In this document: one piece after another, positions 25,632 to 34,877 of the stretch
Layout: each line of letters opens with the position of its first letter
Position numbering within the stretch: the first letter of the stretch is position 1
Assembly: GCF_036016755.1 (NCBI RefSeq)
Contig: NZ_JAYXIH010000003.1
Location: forward strand, 128,228 to 192,227
Reading direction: 5' to 3'
Length of the DNA: 64,000 bases
From: Aurantimonas coralicida_A
GTDB taxonomy: Bacteria; Pseudomonadota; Alphaproteobacteria; Rhizobiales; Rhizobiaceae
Program-made: the position numbers and the translations under genes
The notes under the pieces: model-generated
Told to the model about the DNA's origin: nothing
The model's input: the letters and a program-made list of their open reading frames with translations, nothing else
Database searches by the model: none

Positions 25632-26471
25632 ATGTTCAAGACGATACTGGTCTGTTTGGGGTCAAAGGATCGCGCCGAAGCGCTTCTGGACGTCGCTCTC
25701 CCGCTGGCGGAGCGCCATGACGCGCATCTGGTCGGGCTGCATGTGGTTCCCAGCTTTTCGAACTACGCCGGCGGCATGACCCCGGCGGAGGTTCCGGTGG
25801 AATTCTTCGAGGAGAACCGCCGCTTGATGCAGGCCGAAGCCGAGGCGATCGAACGCATCTTCGCGGAGCGGACGCGCTCGGCCGCGATCAGGAGCGAGTG
25901 GCGTCGCGAGGAGGCTACCAGCCCGAACCAGCACCGTGTCTTCAACCGGCACGCCATGTGCGCCGACCTTGTCATCGCCGGGCAGGCCCGCGACGCCGAA
26001 TGGGGCGGCGGCAATATCCTGGTCGATCTGGTCATGGGATCGGGGCGGCCGGTTCTGCTTGTCCCATATGCCGGCCGGTTCGACCGCATCGGCGATCGGG
26101 TTATGCTGACCTGGAACGCCACGCGCGAGGCCGCACGAGCCGCCTTCGACGCCCTGCCGATCCTGAAAGACGCAAGCCATGTCCGCGTGCTGGCCATCGA
26201 CCCCAGCGAGGATCGGTCCCATACCGGCCTGGCAGCGGCGGACGATCTCGCCGTCACCCTGGCAAGGCACGGGGTCAAGGCGGAGGCGGCAACCTCTTTC
26301 AGCGACACGATCTCGGTCGCCGACGACATCCTGTCGCGTCTCGCCGACGACGGCTCGGATCTTTTGGTGATGGGCTGCTTCGGCCATTCCAGGGTCCGGG
26401 AGATGCTGTTCGGTGGTGTGACGCGCCACGTCCTGCGCCATATGACGGTTCCCGTCCTGATGTCGCATTGA
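25632..26471 (+). CDS. universal stress protein, two tandem Usp domains
   Basis: 279 residues, ATG at 25632 with GGAGAAA upstream. The first Usp domain covers about 1-145 and the second about 155-279. The second keeps a nucleotide-binding signature near the C-terminus (MGCFGHSRVREMLFGGVTRHVL); in the first the motif is degenerate, so ATP binding probably occurs in only one half. Tandem-Usp proteins of this length are cytoplasmic and commonly induced by low oxygen or starvation. It is followed 31 bp later by phosphoketolase and is the first gene behind the FNR/FixK-like box, which suggests it is part of the same low-oxygen response. Its biochemical role is not known. Confidence 0.88.
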   Translation: MFKTILVCLGSKDRAEALLDVALPLAERHDAHLVGLHVVPSFSNYAGGMTPAEVPVEFFEENRRLMQAEAEAIERIFAERTRSAAIRSEWRREEATSPNQHRVFNRHAMCADLVIAGQARDAEWGGGNILVDLVMGSGRPVLLVPYAGRFDRIGDRVMLTWNATREAARAAFDALPILKDASHVRVLAIDPSEDRSHTGLAAADDLAVTLARHGVKAEAATSFSDTISVADDILSRLADDGSDLLVMGCFGHSRVREMLFGGVTRHVLRHMTVPVLMSH

Positions 26472-26502
26472 CTGCGGCCGGAAAAACGGAAGAGTCCGAG
26501 TG

Positions 26503-28881
26503 ATGACCGACGCCGAATTCGACGTTCTCGATCGCTACTGGCGGGCGGCGAACTATCTGTCGGTCGGCCAGATCTATCTGGTCGACAATCCGCTGCTGCG
26601 CGAGCCTCTTCGGCCCGAACACCTCAAACGTCGCCTGCTCGGCCATTGGGGCACCACGCCCGGCCTCAACTTCGTCTACGTCCACCTGAACCGGGTGATC
26701 CGGGAGCGGGACGTCTCCGTTCTCTACGTCTGCGGTCCCGGCCATGGCGGTCCGGGAATGGTCGCCAACACCTGGCTCGAAGGCAGCTATTCGCAGATCT
26801 ATCCCGACATCTCCCAAGACGCCGAGGGCATGCGCAAGCTGTTCCGACAGTTCTCGTTTCCCGGCGGTATTCCCAGCCATGCCGCGCCGGAAACGCCGGG
26901 CTCGATCCACGAAGGCGGCGAACTCGGTTATGCCCTTGCCCATGCCTATGGCGCGGTCTTCGACAATCCCGACCTGATCGCCGCCTGCGTGATCGGCGAC
27001 GGCGAGGCGGAGACCGGAGCGCTCGCCGCCTCCTGGCATTCGAACAAGTTCCTGAATCCGGCGAGCGACGGCGCCGTGCTGCCGATCCTGCATCTCAACG
27101 GCTACAAGATCGCCAATCCGACCGTGCTCGGCCGCATGGGCGACGACGAGCTTGCCTGCCTGTTCGAAGGTTATGGCCACGATCCCATCTTCGTCGAGGG
27201 TGATGATCCGGCCTTGATGCACCGCAAGATGGCCGCCGCCTTCGACCGGGCCTTTGGGCGCATCGCCGAAATCCAGGCCGAGGCGCGGTCCGGCAAGGCC
27301 ACCGGGCGTCCCGACTGGCCGATGATCGTGCTCAGGTCTCCGAAAGGCTGGACCGGACCGAAGGAGGTCGACGGCAAGAAGGTCGAGGGTTTCTGGCGCG
27401 CCCACCAGGTGCCGGTGGCACAGGTCCGCGACAATCCGGAGCACCGGTGCATCCTCGAGGACTGGATGCGCTCCTACGAACCGGAGGAGCTTTTCGACGA
27501 GGCGGGCCGGTTGCGGCCGGATCTGGCCGATTTCGCGCCCCAGGGCGAGCGCCGGATGGGCGCCAATCCCGTCGCCAATGGTGGCCGGCTCAAGGTCGAT
27601 CTCGACCGGCCGGATGTCGGCGACTTCGCCGTCGACGTGACGCGGCCCGGTGGCGTTCAAGGCGAGGCGACGCGAGTGCTGGGCCAGTATCTGCGCGATC
27701 TCATGGTGCGCAATCGCGACGCGCGGAACTTTCGTCTGATCAGTCCGGACGAGGCCTCGTCGAACCGTCTCGACGCGGTGTTCGAGGTCACCGAGCGGGT
27801 CTGGATGGAGCGGATCGAACCCTATGACGTCCATCTCGCCCGCGAGGGCCGGGTCATGGAAATCCTCAGCGAGCATCTCTGCCAGGGTTGGCTGGAAGGC
27901 TACCTCCTCACCGGCCGGCACGGGCTGTTCGCCTGCTACGAGGCCTTCGTCCACATCGTCGATTCCATGTTCAACCAGCACGCCAAATGGCTGAAGGTCT
28001 CGCGCGAGATTGAATGGAGGGCGCCGATCGCGTCGCTGAACTATCTTCTGACCTCGCATGTCTGGCAACAGGATCACAACGGCTTCAGCCATCAGGATCC
28101 GGGTTTCGTCGATCTCGTCGCCAACAAGAAGGCCGATGTCGTCCGCCTGTATTTCCCGCCCGACGCCAACACGCTCCTATGCGTCGCCGACCACTGTCTC
28201 GGGACCTATGACCGGGTGAACGTCATCGTCGCCGGCAAGGCGCCGGCGCCGCAATGGCTGACCATCAAAGAGGCGAAGGCCCATTGCGACACGGGGATTT
28301 CCGCTTGGCCGTTCGCCTCCAACGTCTCGGCGGATCAAACGCCCGACATCGTCATGGCCGCGGCCGGCGACGTGCCGACCATCGAGGCGTTGGCGGCCAC
28401 CGCCCTTTTGCGCGAGGCGCTGCCGGAGCTTAAAATCCGTTTTGTCAACGTGATCGATCTGATGGCGTTACAGCCAAAGGAGCGGCATCCGCACGGCCTC
28501 GACGACGCCGCCTTCGACGCGCTGTTCACCCGCGATCGGCCGGTGATCTTCGCCTATCACGGCTATCCCTATCTCATCCACCGCCTGACCTATAAGCGCG
28601 CCAACCACGACAACATCCACGTTCACGGCTACCAGGAGGAAGGCACGACAACGACGCCCTTCGACATGGTGGTGCTCAACGAATTGGATCGTTTCCATCT
28701 GGCGATCGCCGCCATCGCGCGGCTGCCGGATCGCGGCGGAGCGGCCGGCGGAGAAGCGATCGAGCAATTTCGCCAGCGACTTGCGGCGCATCGGGCCTAT
28801 ATCGTCGAGAATGGCGAAGACATGCCCGAAATCCGCGACTGGTCCTGGCGATACCAAACGACTTTGGACGCGGCGGAATAA
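26503..28881 (+). CDS. xfp: phosphoketolase (xylulose-5-phosphate/fructose-6-phosphate)
   Basis: 792 residues, the normal family length, from the ATG at 26503 (a GTG immediately before is possible). The thiamine-diphosphate motif GDGEAETGALAASWHSNKF lies near residue 165, and other signatures are CGPGHGGPGMVANTWLEG and HQDPGFVD. It splits xylulose 5-phosphate to acetyl phosphate and glyceraldehyde 3-phosphate, or fructose 6-phosphate to acetyl phosphate and erythrose 4-phosphate, with phosphate as co-substrate. The acetate kinase gene 27 bp downstream would turn the acetyl phosphate into acetate plus ATP, so the pair forms a short energy-yielding bypass. Confidence 0.95.
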   Translation: MTDAEFDVLDRYWRAANYLSVGQIYLVDNPLLREPLRPEHLKRRLLGHWGTTPGLNFVYVHLNRVIRERDVSVLYVCGPGHGGPGMVANTWLEGSYSQIYPDISQDAEGMRKLFRQFSFPGGIPSHAAPETPGSIHEGGELGYALAHAYGAVFDNPDLIAACVIGDGEAETGALAASWHSNKFLNPASDGAVLPILHLNGYKIANPTVLGRMGDDELACLFEGYGHDPIFVEGDDPALMHRKMAAAFDRAFGRIAEIQAEARSGKATGRPDWPMIVLRSPKGWTGPKEVDGKKVEGFWRAHQVPVAQVRDNPEHRCILEDWMRSYEPEELFDEAGRLRPDLADFAPQGERRMGANPVANGGRLKVDLDRPDVGDFAVDVTRPGGVQGEATRVLGQYLRDLMVRNRDARNFRLISPDEASSNRLDAVFEVTERVWMERIEPYDVHLAREGRVMEILSEHLCQGWLEGYLLTGRHGLFACYEAFVHIVDSMFNQHAKWLKVSREIEWRAPIASLNYLLTSHVWQQDHNGFSHQDPGFVDLVANKKADVVRLYFPPDANTLLCVADHCLGTYDRVNVIVAGKAPAPQWLTIKEAKAHCDTGISAWPFASNVSADQTPDIVMAAAGDVPTIEALAATALLREALPELKIRFVNVIDLMALQPKERHPHGLDDAAFDALFTRDRPVIFAYHGYPYLIHRLTYKRANHDNIHVHGYQEEGTTTTPFDMVVLNELDRFHLAIAAIARLPDRGGAAGGEAIEQFRQRLAAHRAYIVENGEDMPEIRDWSWRYQTTLDAAE

Positions 28882-28908
28882 CCAGCCTTCCAGCCTGTCT
28901 GGTGAACG

Positions 28909-30093
28909 ATGACGAGCGACGCTGTCCTCTGTCTGAACGCCGGCTCATCGAGCACGAAGTTCGGCCTTTTCCGGATCGGCCTATCGGATTGGCCGTCGCT
29001 GGTGGCCCGCGGTCAGTTGAAGCGCGGTAAGGAGGAAATTCGTCTGGAGGCCCGGGGCCCCGACGGCAGCATCGCGCTCGACGAGATTGTGGCGGACGAC
29101 GCGGCCGATCCGCAGCGCGCCTATCAGCGGCTTCTCGACTGGGCTGACGATCTGGCGCGACCAGGGCGCCTCGCTGCGGTCGGCCACCGGATCGTCCATG
29201 GCGGCACCGCGTTCACGGGACCGGTTCGGCTCACAGCGGAGACGATTTCCTCAATCGAGGGTCTGACGCCGCTGGCTCCGCTGCACCAACCACTGGGGCT
29301 GAAGCCGGTGCGCGCAATCGCCGGTCTGCGGCCGGACCTTCGCCAGACCGCCTCCTTCGACACGGCGTTTCATAGCTCGATCGCGCCGCAAGCCGCACGC
29401 TACGCCCTGCCCCGGCGGCTCGAAGCGGAAGGTATCCGCAAATATGGCTTCCACGGCTTGTCCTACGATTACATCGCCCATCGGCTCGACGATCGCTGGC
29501 CCGGTACCACTGCGAAGAAGACGGTCGTCGCCCATCTCGGCGCCGGCGCCAGCCTGTGCGCGCTAAAGGACAGCAAGAGCGCCGATACGACGATGGGCTT
29601 TTCGACCCTCGACGGCGTCGTGATGGCCACCCGGTGCGGTTCGCTCGATCCGGGCGTGATTCTCTATCTTCTCAAGGCGAAGGGTTTTACGCCTGAGGCC
29701 ATCGAACATCTGCTCTATTACAAATCCGGGCTGCTCGGCGTTTCCGATCTGTCCGGCGACATGCGCGAGCTTCTCAAAGCCGACACGCCGCCAGCCCGTG
29801 AGGCGATCGACCTGTTCGCCCTCAGCGTCGCGCGCCAGGTGGCCGTGATGGCGACGAGTCTCGGGGGCCTTGAGCGTCTGGTCTTCACCGGCGGGGTCGG
29901 CGAGAATCAGCCCGGCATCCGCGATGCCATATGCCATCATCTTGTCTGGCTCGGCCTTGCGGTCGATCCGGATCGCAATCGGGCCGCCGTGGAGCGGATC
30001 GACGCGCCGGACAGTCGCGTCGAAATCCTGATCGTTCCGACCGACGAAGAGGCCGTCATCGCCCGCGACGCGGCGAGGTTGCCGGTCGGCTAA
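28909..30093 (+). CDS. ackA: acetate kinase
   Basis: 394 residues. ASKHA-family kinase motifs are in order: LCLNAGSSSTKFGLF at the N-terminus, VGHRIVHGG near 88, DTAFHSSIAPQAARYALP near 147, YGFHGLSY, the phosphate loop VAHLGAGASLCAL near 206, and FTGGVGENQP near 326. It catalyses acetyl phosphate plus ADP to acetate plus ATP, reversibly. It is the third gene of the usp-xfp-ackA operon; no phosphotransacetylase gene is adjacent. Substrate could be acetate or propionate, but pairing with phosphoketolase favours acetate. An inverted repeat overlaps the stop codon and may end the transcript. Confidence 0.95.
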   Translation: MTSDAVLCLNAGSSSTKFGLFRIGLSDWPSLVARGQLKRGKEEIRLEARGPDGSIALDEIVADDAADPQRAYQRLLDWADDLARPGRLAAVGHRIVHGGTAFTGPVRLTAETISSIEGLTPLAPLHQPLGLKPVRAIAGLRPDLRQTASFDTAFHSSIAPQAARYALPRRLEAEGIRKYGFHGLSYDYIAHRLDDRWPGTTAKKTVVAHLGAGASLCALKDSKSADTTMGFSTLDGVVMATRCGSLDPGVILYLLKAKGFTPEAIEHLLYYKSGLLGVSDLSGDMRELLKADTPPAREAIDLFALSVARQVAVMATSLGGLERLVFTGGVGENQPGIRDAICHHLVWLGLAVDPDRNRAAVERIDAPDSRVEILIVPTDEEAVIARDAARLPVG

Positions 30094-30105
30094 AGAGGTA
30101 GCCGA
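30086..30105 (+). terminator. inverted repeat at the end of ackA, possible terminator
   Basis: TCGGCTA and TAGCCGA form a perfect 7-bp stem with a 6-base loop, overlapping the ackA stop codon. The following bases (ACTTCTT) are only partly T-rich, so intrinsic termination may be weak. Confidence 0.35.
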
Positions 30106-30289
30106 ACTTCTTGCAGCAGTAGGTGTGCAAGTCCCCGAGGCCCACGGACGGCTTTTCGACTTGGATGTCACGGTTCATTGCGGCGGCAAGCTAAATCAGT
30201 GTATCGTCAGGGTGGAAGCGCAACATCGAAATACGAAACCACCTCCACTCGATATATATCCGTCCCATGACTGCCTTCCTATTTACCAC

Positions 30290-31033
30290 CTATATTCCAG
30301 CGACTCCCCAATTCGAACGGAGGAATAATTTATCTCCCCCTTCCACGATAACAATATGTATCGGAAATATAACAAATATTTTCATTATAAATAAACCCGG
30401 TCTGTATCGTAAATAATAGTTATTTCTAGGATTTTTTCCTCCATTATACTCTCGATATGAATATAGATCTGCTCCGTTGCTGACCAAAAAATCCGCGACC
30501 TGCTGCCCCGTGCAATTCGCGCCCGCCAGAGCTTGATCGAAAATTGCCTTGTAGCGAATCCCGATATCTTTCAGATATTCGTCCATGTTTTGAAGCGGTT
30601 CCGAGGCGAGCGCTTCGGCACACGTCACGCTCGGGCCCGCAACCGGCGGATTTCCGGCGCCGTTTTCCTGGTCTCGCGTGTCGGCCTGGCTCGGAACGAT
30701 GCCGGTTTCCTCGCCGCGCTGCTCATCCGGTATCAGCTTCGGCGCCGTCGCTTTATCGGTTTCCACCCGTCCCAGGCCGGCGGCCCCGGTGTCTCGCAGT
30801 TCGTCCCCGAATGCAGTCGTGGTGAGTGGGGCAACCGACGCGATCGGTCCCAGCCCCAGGAGGACGTACCCCACGAGACAGATGGAGACAATCCGGCTCC
30901 GCGTCACTGCGCGCGACCCGGTCCCCGCCGGCGTCGATGCAGGACGACGCTTTGCGAACTTCGCGCCGATATCCACGCCATCGCTCGCAAGCTTTCGTCT
31001 GAGAGGACCATAAGGATCGAAGTCGATCGACAT
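30290..31033 (-). CDS. orphan hypothetical membrane protein with AT-rich 3' end
   Basis: 247 residues from the ATG at 31033, preceded by AGGAATAAAG. A basic N-terminus is followed by one membrane helix near 47-72 (SICLVGYVLLGLGPIASVAPL), a polar linker, a conserved-looking segment with two cysteines (VTCAEALASEP and GANCTGQQVADFL), and an Asn/Tyr-rich tail ending in a second hydrophobic stretch. The 5' two thirds have normal GC, while the last 250 bp are markedly AT-rich, unlike anything around it. This suggests either a foreign gene or a gene whose 3' end was replaced at an insertion point. Not recognised; a real gene is likely but not certain. Confidence 0.45.
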   Translation of the reverse strand: MSIDFDPYGPLRRKLASDGVDIGAKFAKRRPASTPAGTGSRAVTRSRIVSICLVGYVLLGLGPIASVAPLTTTAFGDELRDTGAAGLGRVETDKATAPKLIPDEQRGEETGIVPSQADTRDQENGAGNPPVAGPSVTCAEALASEPLQNMDEYLKDIGIRYKAIFDQALAGANCTGQQVADFLVSNGADLYSYREYNGGKNPRNNYYLRYRPGLFIMKIFVIFPIHIVIVEGGDKLFLRSNWGVAGI

Positions 31034-31139
31034 CTTTATTCCTCACTGTTCCCGCGTGGCACGGCGGAATTGATCCGACAGCGGCTTCAGGAGATATGAC
31101 ATCGCCAGATCGGGCGCTACCGCATCCACATCGAGCGTT

Positions 31140-31405
31140 GGTCAGTTCTATGGATTTCATTGGGACGTGGCGCACCCGACAGGATGAAATTGGGCAATGG
31201 ACCTTGGAGGTGGCGCATTGATGCCGGCCTCATTGGAGCTGCTGGTTTCCCCTGGTCGATCCGGGCGGCATCGCTGCGCGAACCGCCAGCGCAAAGCTCG
31301 GCGAATGCCAGCAGGCGAAGGGCCGGTGCCGCGTCCTTTGTCGTCCTGGCCAGACGCCGAAATATCGAGCCGTCGAAATCGCCGCGCAGCGGGAATGGGC
31401 ATTGC
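31140..31405 (-). pseudogene. relic of an IS630-type transposase N-terminus
   Basis: The reverse strand encodes PFPLRGDFDGSIFRRLARTT, then KDAAPALRLLAFAELCAGGSRSDAARID, which I recognise as the start of a family of IS630 transposases (typically LRGDFD..LRRLAR.TKDA.QARRLLALAEIYDGGSRSDAARIGG). After AARI the reading degenerates and only faint similarity (GAPRPNEIHR) remains; the catalytic DDE part is absent. No terminal repeats or TA duplication were found. It lies in the 500-bp gap before the glycan genes and supports insertion activity at that edge. Confidence 0.55.
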
Positions 31406-31530
31406 CATGGCAAACTTCCGTTTGACACAGTGATTGAGAATTCTACCGGCTCGGGATCCCCAAGAGCGTCACGCTCCATGCTCGGTGGTATGGGTCAAGT
31501 CGACACGAATTACAGGGTGATAACTGCCTC

Positions 31531-33576
31531 ATGCGATTGAATCTCGATAGGCTGATGGGCCAGGCCAGCAAACTTCGACGAAAGGGCGATCTGGCGCAGG
31601 CCAGTCAGCTTTATCTGACAATTCTCGAAGCGTATCCCGGAAACCAGCGCGCGTCGAAGGCGCTCGAACAGCTGCGAGCTGAGGCCATCGATCCGCCAGT
31701 GGAAACGTTGAGGGATTTGGAATCCCTATATCAGAAAGGCGAATTTGCCGGCGTCGCGGAGACGGGCGAGCGGTTCGCGCAGGACTTTCCACGGTCTTGC
31801 ACCCTTTGGAATATCATTGGAGCGGCAAACCAGGCTCTCGGTCGAACCCAAGCCGCGGAGGAGAATTTTCGCCGAGCCCTCGACATCAATCCGCAGGACG
31901 CCGATGCACACAACAATCTTGGGGTGATCCTCAAAGCCCAGAATAGAACCGGAGAAGCACTCGAAAGCTATCAGCGCGCCACGTTGTTCAACCCGAACCA
32001 CGCTGACGCTCTCGTGAATCTGGGAAATCTTGTCAAAGATACGGGTCACGTTGATGACGCGCTGACCTACTATGCCAAAGCACAGCGAATAAACCCGGGC
32101 GATGCGGCGATATACTACAATATTGCCGGGACACTTCAAGAAAAAGGTGAGGTAGAGGAATCCGTCCGTCACTATCTTCGAGCGCTCGAACTCGCTCCCG
32201 ATTACCAAAAGGCGCGAGCGCAGCTTTTGCACCAGCTGGCGCATCTGTGCGACTGGGATCGACTGCAATCCTTCAGCACGGGCACGGCGACCCTGGGGAT
32301 CGTCGGCGAGCCGGTCGAGCCGTTCGCTTTGTTGTTCCTGGAAGACTCGCCCTCGCGCCAGCGTATCCGCTCGGAACGGTTTGCCGCTAAGAGGTTCGAG
32401 GCGAGCCCCCTCCCCATACCGATTCGGACTGACGTTCCGCGGAAAAACTTGCGCATCGGTTATTTCTCAGCCGATTTTCACAGCCACGCGACCATGTATC
32501 TTCTCTCCCAAGTCCTGCTGGGGCATGATCGAAGTTCGTTCGAGATTTACATCTATTCCTATGGCACCAAGCAGGACGAATGGATCACGCCCACCCTGAA
32601 GAACGCCGTTACCCGTTTTCAGGATGTGCGGGAATTGTCCGATCTTGATCTGGCCGGCCTCGCCCGTCGTGATGCTCTCGACATCGCCGTCGATCTGAAA
32701 GGCTATACGCGGAATTCGCGGTCTGGCATTTTCTCGCACCGCCTGGCGCCGATCCAGATCAGTTATCTCGGATATCCCGGTACGATGGGCGCCCGCTTCA
32801 TCGATTACATCGTGGCGGATGACGTGGTCATTCCGCCCTCGCACCGTGAACACTATACCGAGAACGTCATATACCTTCCCCATTCGTATCAGCCGACCGA
32901 CAATAGCAGAGAAATTCCGGACAAGCCGTCGAGCCGCCAGCAATTCGGGCTACCGCCAGACGGCTTCGTCTTTTGCTGCTTCAATGCGACTTACAAGATC
33001 ACCCTGCGCGAATTCGCCATCTGGATGCGCCTTCTCGACAAGGTCGATGGAAGTGTTCTTTGGCTGTTGCGATCCAACAAGTGGGCAGAAGCGAACCTCC
33101 GTGCGGCGACCAGGACGCACGGAATCGATGAATCACGGCTCGTCTTCGCGGAACGGCAGCCGCATCTTGAGCATCTGGCGCGGCACCGGCATGCGGATCT
33201 TTTCCTCGACACGTTCAACGTCAATGCCCATACGACGGCAAGCGATGCTCTATGGGCCGGGCTGCCGATCGTCACGAGAATGGGCGAGCAATTCGCGGCA
33301 AGAGTGGCCGCGAGCGTCTTGCATGCCGCGGGGCTTCCAGAACTCATAACTGATTCAGACGAGGCCTATGAGATGCTCGCCCTCGACCTGGCGACGGATC
33401 GATGCAAGCTCGACGCGATCAAGCAGAAGCTTTCCGACAATCGTCTCACTCAGCCGCTGTTCGACAGCAGACGCTATACGAAACATCTGGAAGCTGCCTA
33501 TCGGCAAGCCTGTCAGCGCTATATCGACGGCAAGTCAGTCGACACGATCCGGGTGGAAGACGATAGGGCGGGGTGA
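31531..33576 (+). CDS. TPR-containing O-GlcNAc transferase (OGT/SPINDLY) family glycosyltransferase
   Basis: 681 residues. About 240 N-terminal residues are TPR repeats (for example AEENFRRALDINPQDADAHNNLG and ALESYQRATLFNPNHADALV). The rest is the GT41 catalytic region: LRIGYFSADFHSHATMYLLS near 308, the ISYLGYPGTMGARFIDYIVAD motif near 410, and DLFLDTFNVNAHTTASDALWAGLPIVT near 560. The fold is GT-B, with UDP-sugar as donor. Bacterial members glycosylate proteins in the cytoplasm, flagellin or adhesins among them. It opens the glycan island but has no flagellin gene nearby, so the acceptor is unknown. Confidence 0.9.
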   Translation: MRLNLDRLMGQASKLRRKGDLAQASQLYLTILEAYPGNQRASKALEQLRAEAIDPPVETLRDLESLYQKGEFAGVAETGERFAQDFPRSCTLWNIIGAANQALGRTQAAEENFRRALDINPQDADAHNNLGVILKAQNRTGEALESYQRATLFNPNHADALVNLGNLVKDTGHVDDALTYYAKAQRINPGDAAIYYNIAGTLQEKGEVEESVRHYLRALELAPDYQKARAQLLHQLAHLCDWDRLQSFSTGTATLGIVGEPVEPFALLFLEDSPSRQRIRSERFAAKRFEASPLPIPIRTDVPRKNLRIGYFSADFHSHATMYLLSQVLLGHDRSSFEIYIYSYGTKQDEWITPTLKNAVTRFQDVRELSDLDLAGLARRDALDIAVDLKGYTRNSRSGIFSHRLAPIQISYLGYPGTMGARFIDYIVADDVVIPPSHREHYTENVIYLPHSYQPTDNSREIPDKPSSRQQFGLPPDGFVFCCFNATYKITLREFAIWMRLLDKVDGSVLWLLRSNKWAEANLRAATRTHGIDESRLVFAERQPHLEHLARHRHADLFLDTFNVNAHTTASDALWAGLPIVTRMGEQFAARVAASVLHAAGLPELITDSDEAYEMLALDLATDRCKLDAIKQKLSDNRLTQPLFDSRRYTKHLEAAYRQACQRYIDGKSVDTIRVEDDRAG

Positions 33577-33681
33577 TTGCCCAGACGGCAGATCGATCTC
33601 GCGATCGCAGCGACCGTAAGATCGGCCAACCGCACCTGGTTGCCCGGCGTACATTGCAATCCGCAAGTACTACAGGGCGTT

Positions 33682-34494
33682 TCAGACACGCCTCAGAAAG
33701 CCGTCCGGTGAGGCCGTGATCATCAGCTTGTGCTCGATGTCCTTGTCGGTCTCGAAATGCAGGGGGTGGCCGTCTCGGCCACTCCGTTCGGTGGTGTTCA
33801 GCGCCTCCATGTACTCCCAGACCGCTGTCTTGGGGTTGTTACCTTTGCCCCATGGACGATCGGCGCACATGTCCGCGGGAAGATTCTCCACGCCGCTGTC
33901 CCAAACCACGCAATAACACCCCCTGGACGTCAATGGGGCATACAGTTCAAGCTCCTCCAGAACATGCGCGTGGGTGTGATTGGAGTCCAGGAACACCATG
34001 ACACGCTCAGAGCCATCGGCATGAGCGTAAATTGCCTCTGCCGACTCCCGCGAAGTGGACGACCCCTCGAGCAAATGGATCATGCGTCGCAGCGGATGGG
34101 CATCCAAGCCTTCGCGGTTATGCGCTCTGATGTCGATATCGACACCGACGACCTTGCGCCGGCTCGCCTTCGGGTCGATCACGGTCCCGGCTTCGACTGC
34201 ATCGCAATAATCGAGCAGCGCCAACATCGAGGCGCTCATGATCAAGGATCCGCCGTGAGCAATGCCGGTCTCGACGATCAGGTCGGGGCGGCACGCCCAG
34301 ATCAATTCCTGGATGGCATAGATGTCCTGAGGCACCTGAATGATTGGCCGTCCAAGCCAGCTGAAATTCTGCGCGTAGCGATGCCGGATGGCCTCGCGAA
34401 TCCAGATATTGCTCAGTCCGATAAAGTCGCGGTCTTCACCGGCATCGCGGATATTCGACGCCACGAAATTGCGAAACTGTTCAGCGGGGTCCAT
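33682..34494 (-). CDS. CmcI / cephalosporin hydroxylase family protein (probable methyltransferase)
   Basis: 270 residues from the ATG at 34494. The family core is visible: IRHRYAQNFSWLGRPIIQVPQDI near 37, ELIWACRPDLIVETGIAHGGSL (Rossmann-type SAM site) near 68, and VGVDIDIRAHNREGLDAHPL near 116. Acidic metal-binding positions VFLDSNHTHAHVLEELELY follow. Although named after cephalosporin hydroxylase, members include rhamnosyl O-methyltransferases, so a sugar O-methyltransferase that uses SAM is more likely in this setting. It is the only minus-strand gene in the first part of the island and is divergent from rfbF. Confidence 0.8.
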   Translation of the reverse strand: MDPAEQFRNFVASNIRDAGEDRDFIGLSNIWIREAIRHRYAQNFSWLGRPIIQVPQDIYAIQELIWACRPDLIVETGIAHGGSLIMSASMLALLDYCDAVEAGTVIDPKASRRKVVGVDIDIRAHNREGLDAHPLRRMIHLLEGSSTSRESAEAIYAHADGSERVMVFLDSNHTHAHVLEELELYAPLTSRGCYCVVWDSGVENLPADMCADRPWGKGNNPKTAVWEYMEALNTTERSGRDGHPLHFETDKDIEHKLMITASPDGFLRRV

Positions 34495-34877
34495 CTCGTC
34501 TCCAATCGGCACGCATTCCGAGGCGTCCTGTCGGCCCGGGCAGGCCCCTGCAGTAAGGCGAATCGGCGGCAACGCACAAGCGGATGCTTCAAGGGCCAGG
34601 CGCGACTTCGGTCACGGTCGGGCGGAGAGGAGTAGGGCCCCCGGTGGCGATGGCGGCTACCGCGACGTCGGCAATGGTTGTCGACAGGCACTTGCCGCCA
34701 TCTGGAATCGACGAAACCGCCGTCCGTCCGGCTTATCATCAGGCCCACACAAGCGAGTCTCCCTTAAGTCAATCAGGTGATTCTCGGGGACTTCTGGCAG
34801 ATTTTGATGCAGCGTCATTCACCGTTTTCATCTGTAGCGCCATGCAAATCGGCGCATGCAGAAGCCCGGAATAAGGC
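34495..34877. other. 383-bp divergent gap between the CmcI-like gene and rfbF
   Basis: No convincing gene. It should contain the promoters of both flanking genes, but I see no clear -35/-10 pair or operator. GGAATAAGGC directly before the rfbF ATG serves as its ribosome site. Confidence 0.4.

Noticed and set aside
26299..28092. A 597-codon minus-strand frame opposite phosphoketolase
   Set aside because: The plus strand encodes full-length phosphoketolase with its cofactor motif, and the antisense product has no domain.
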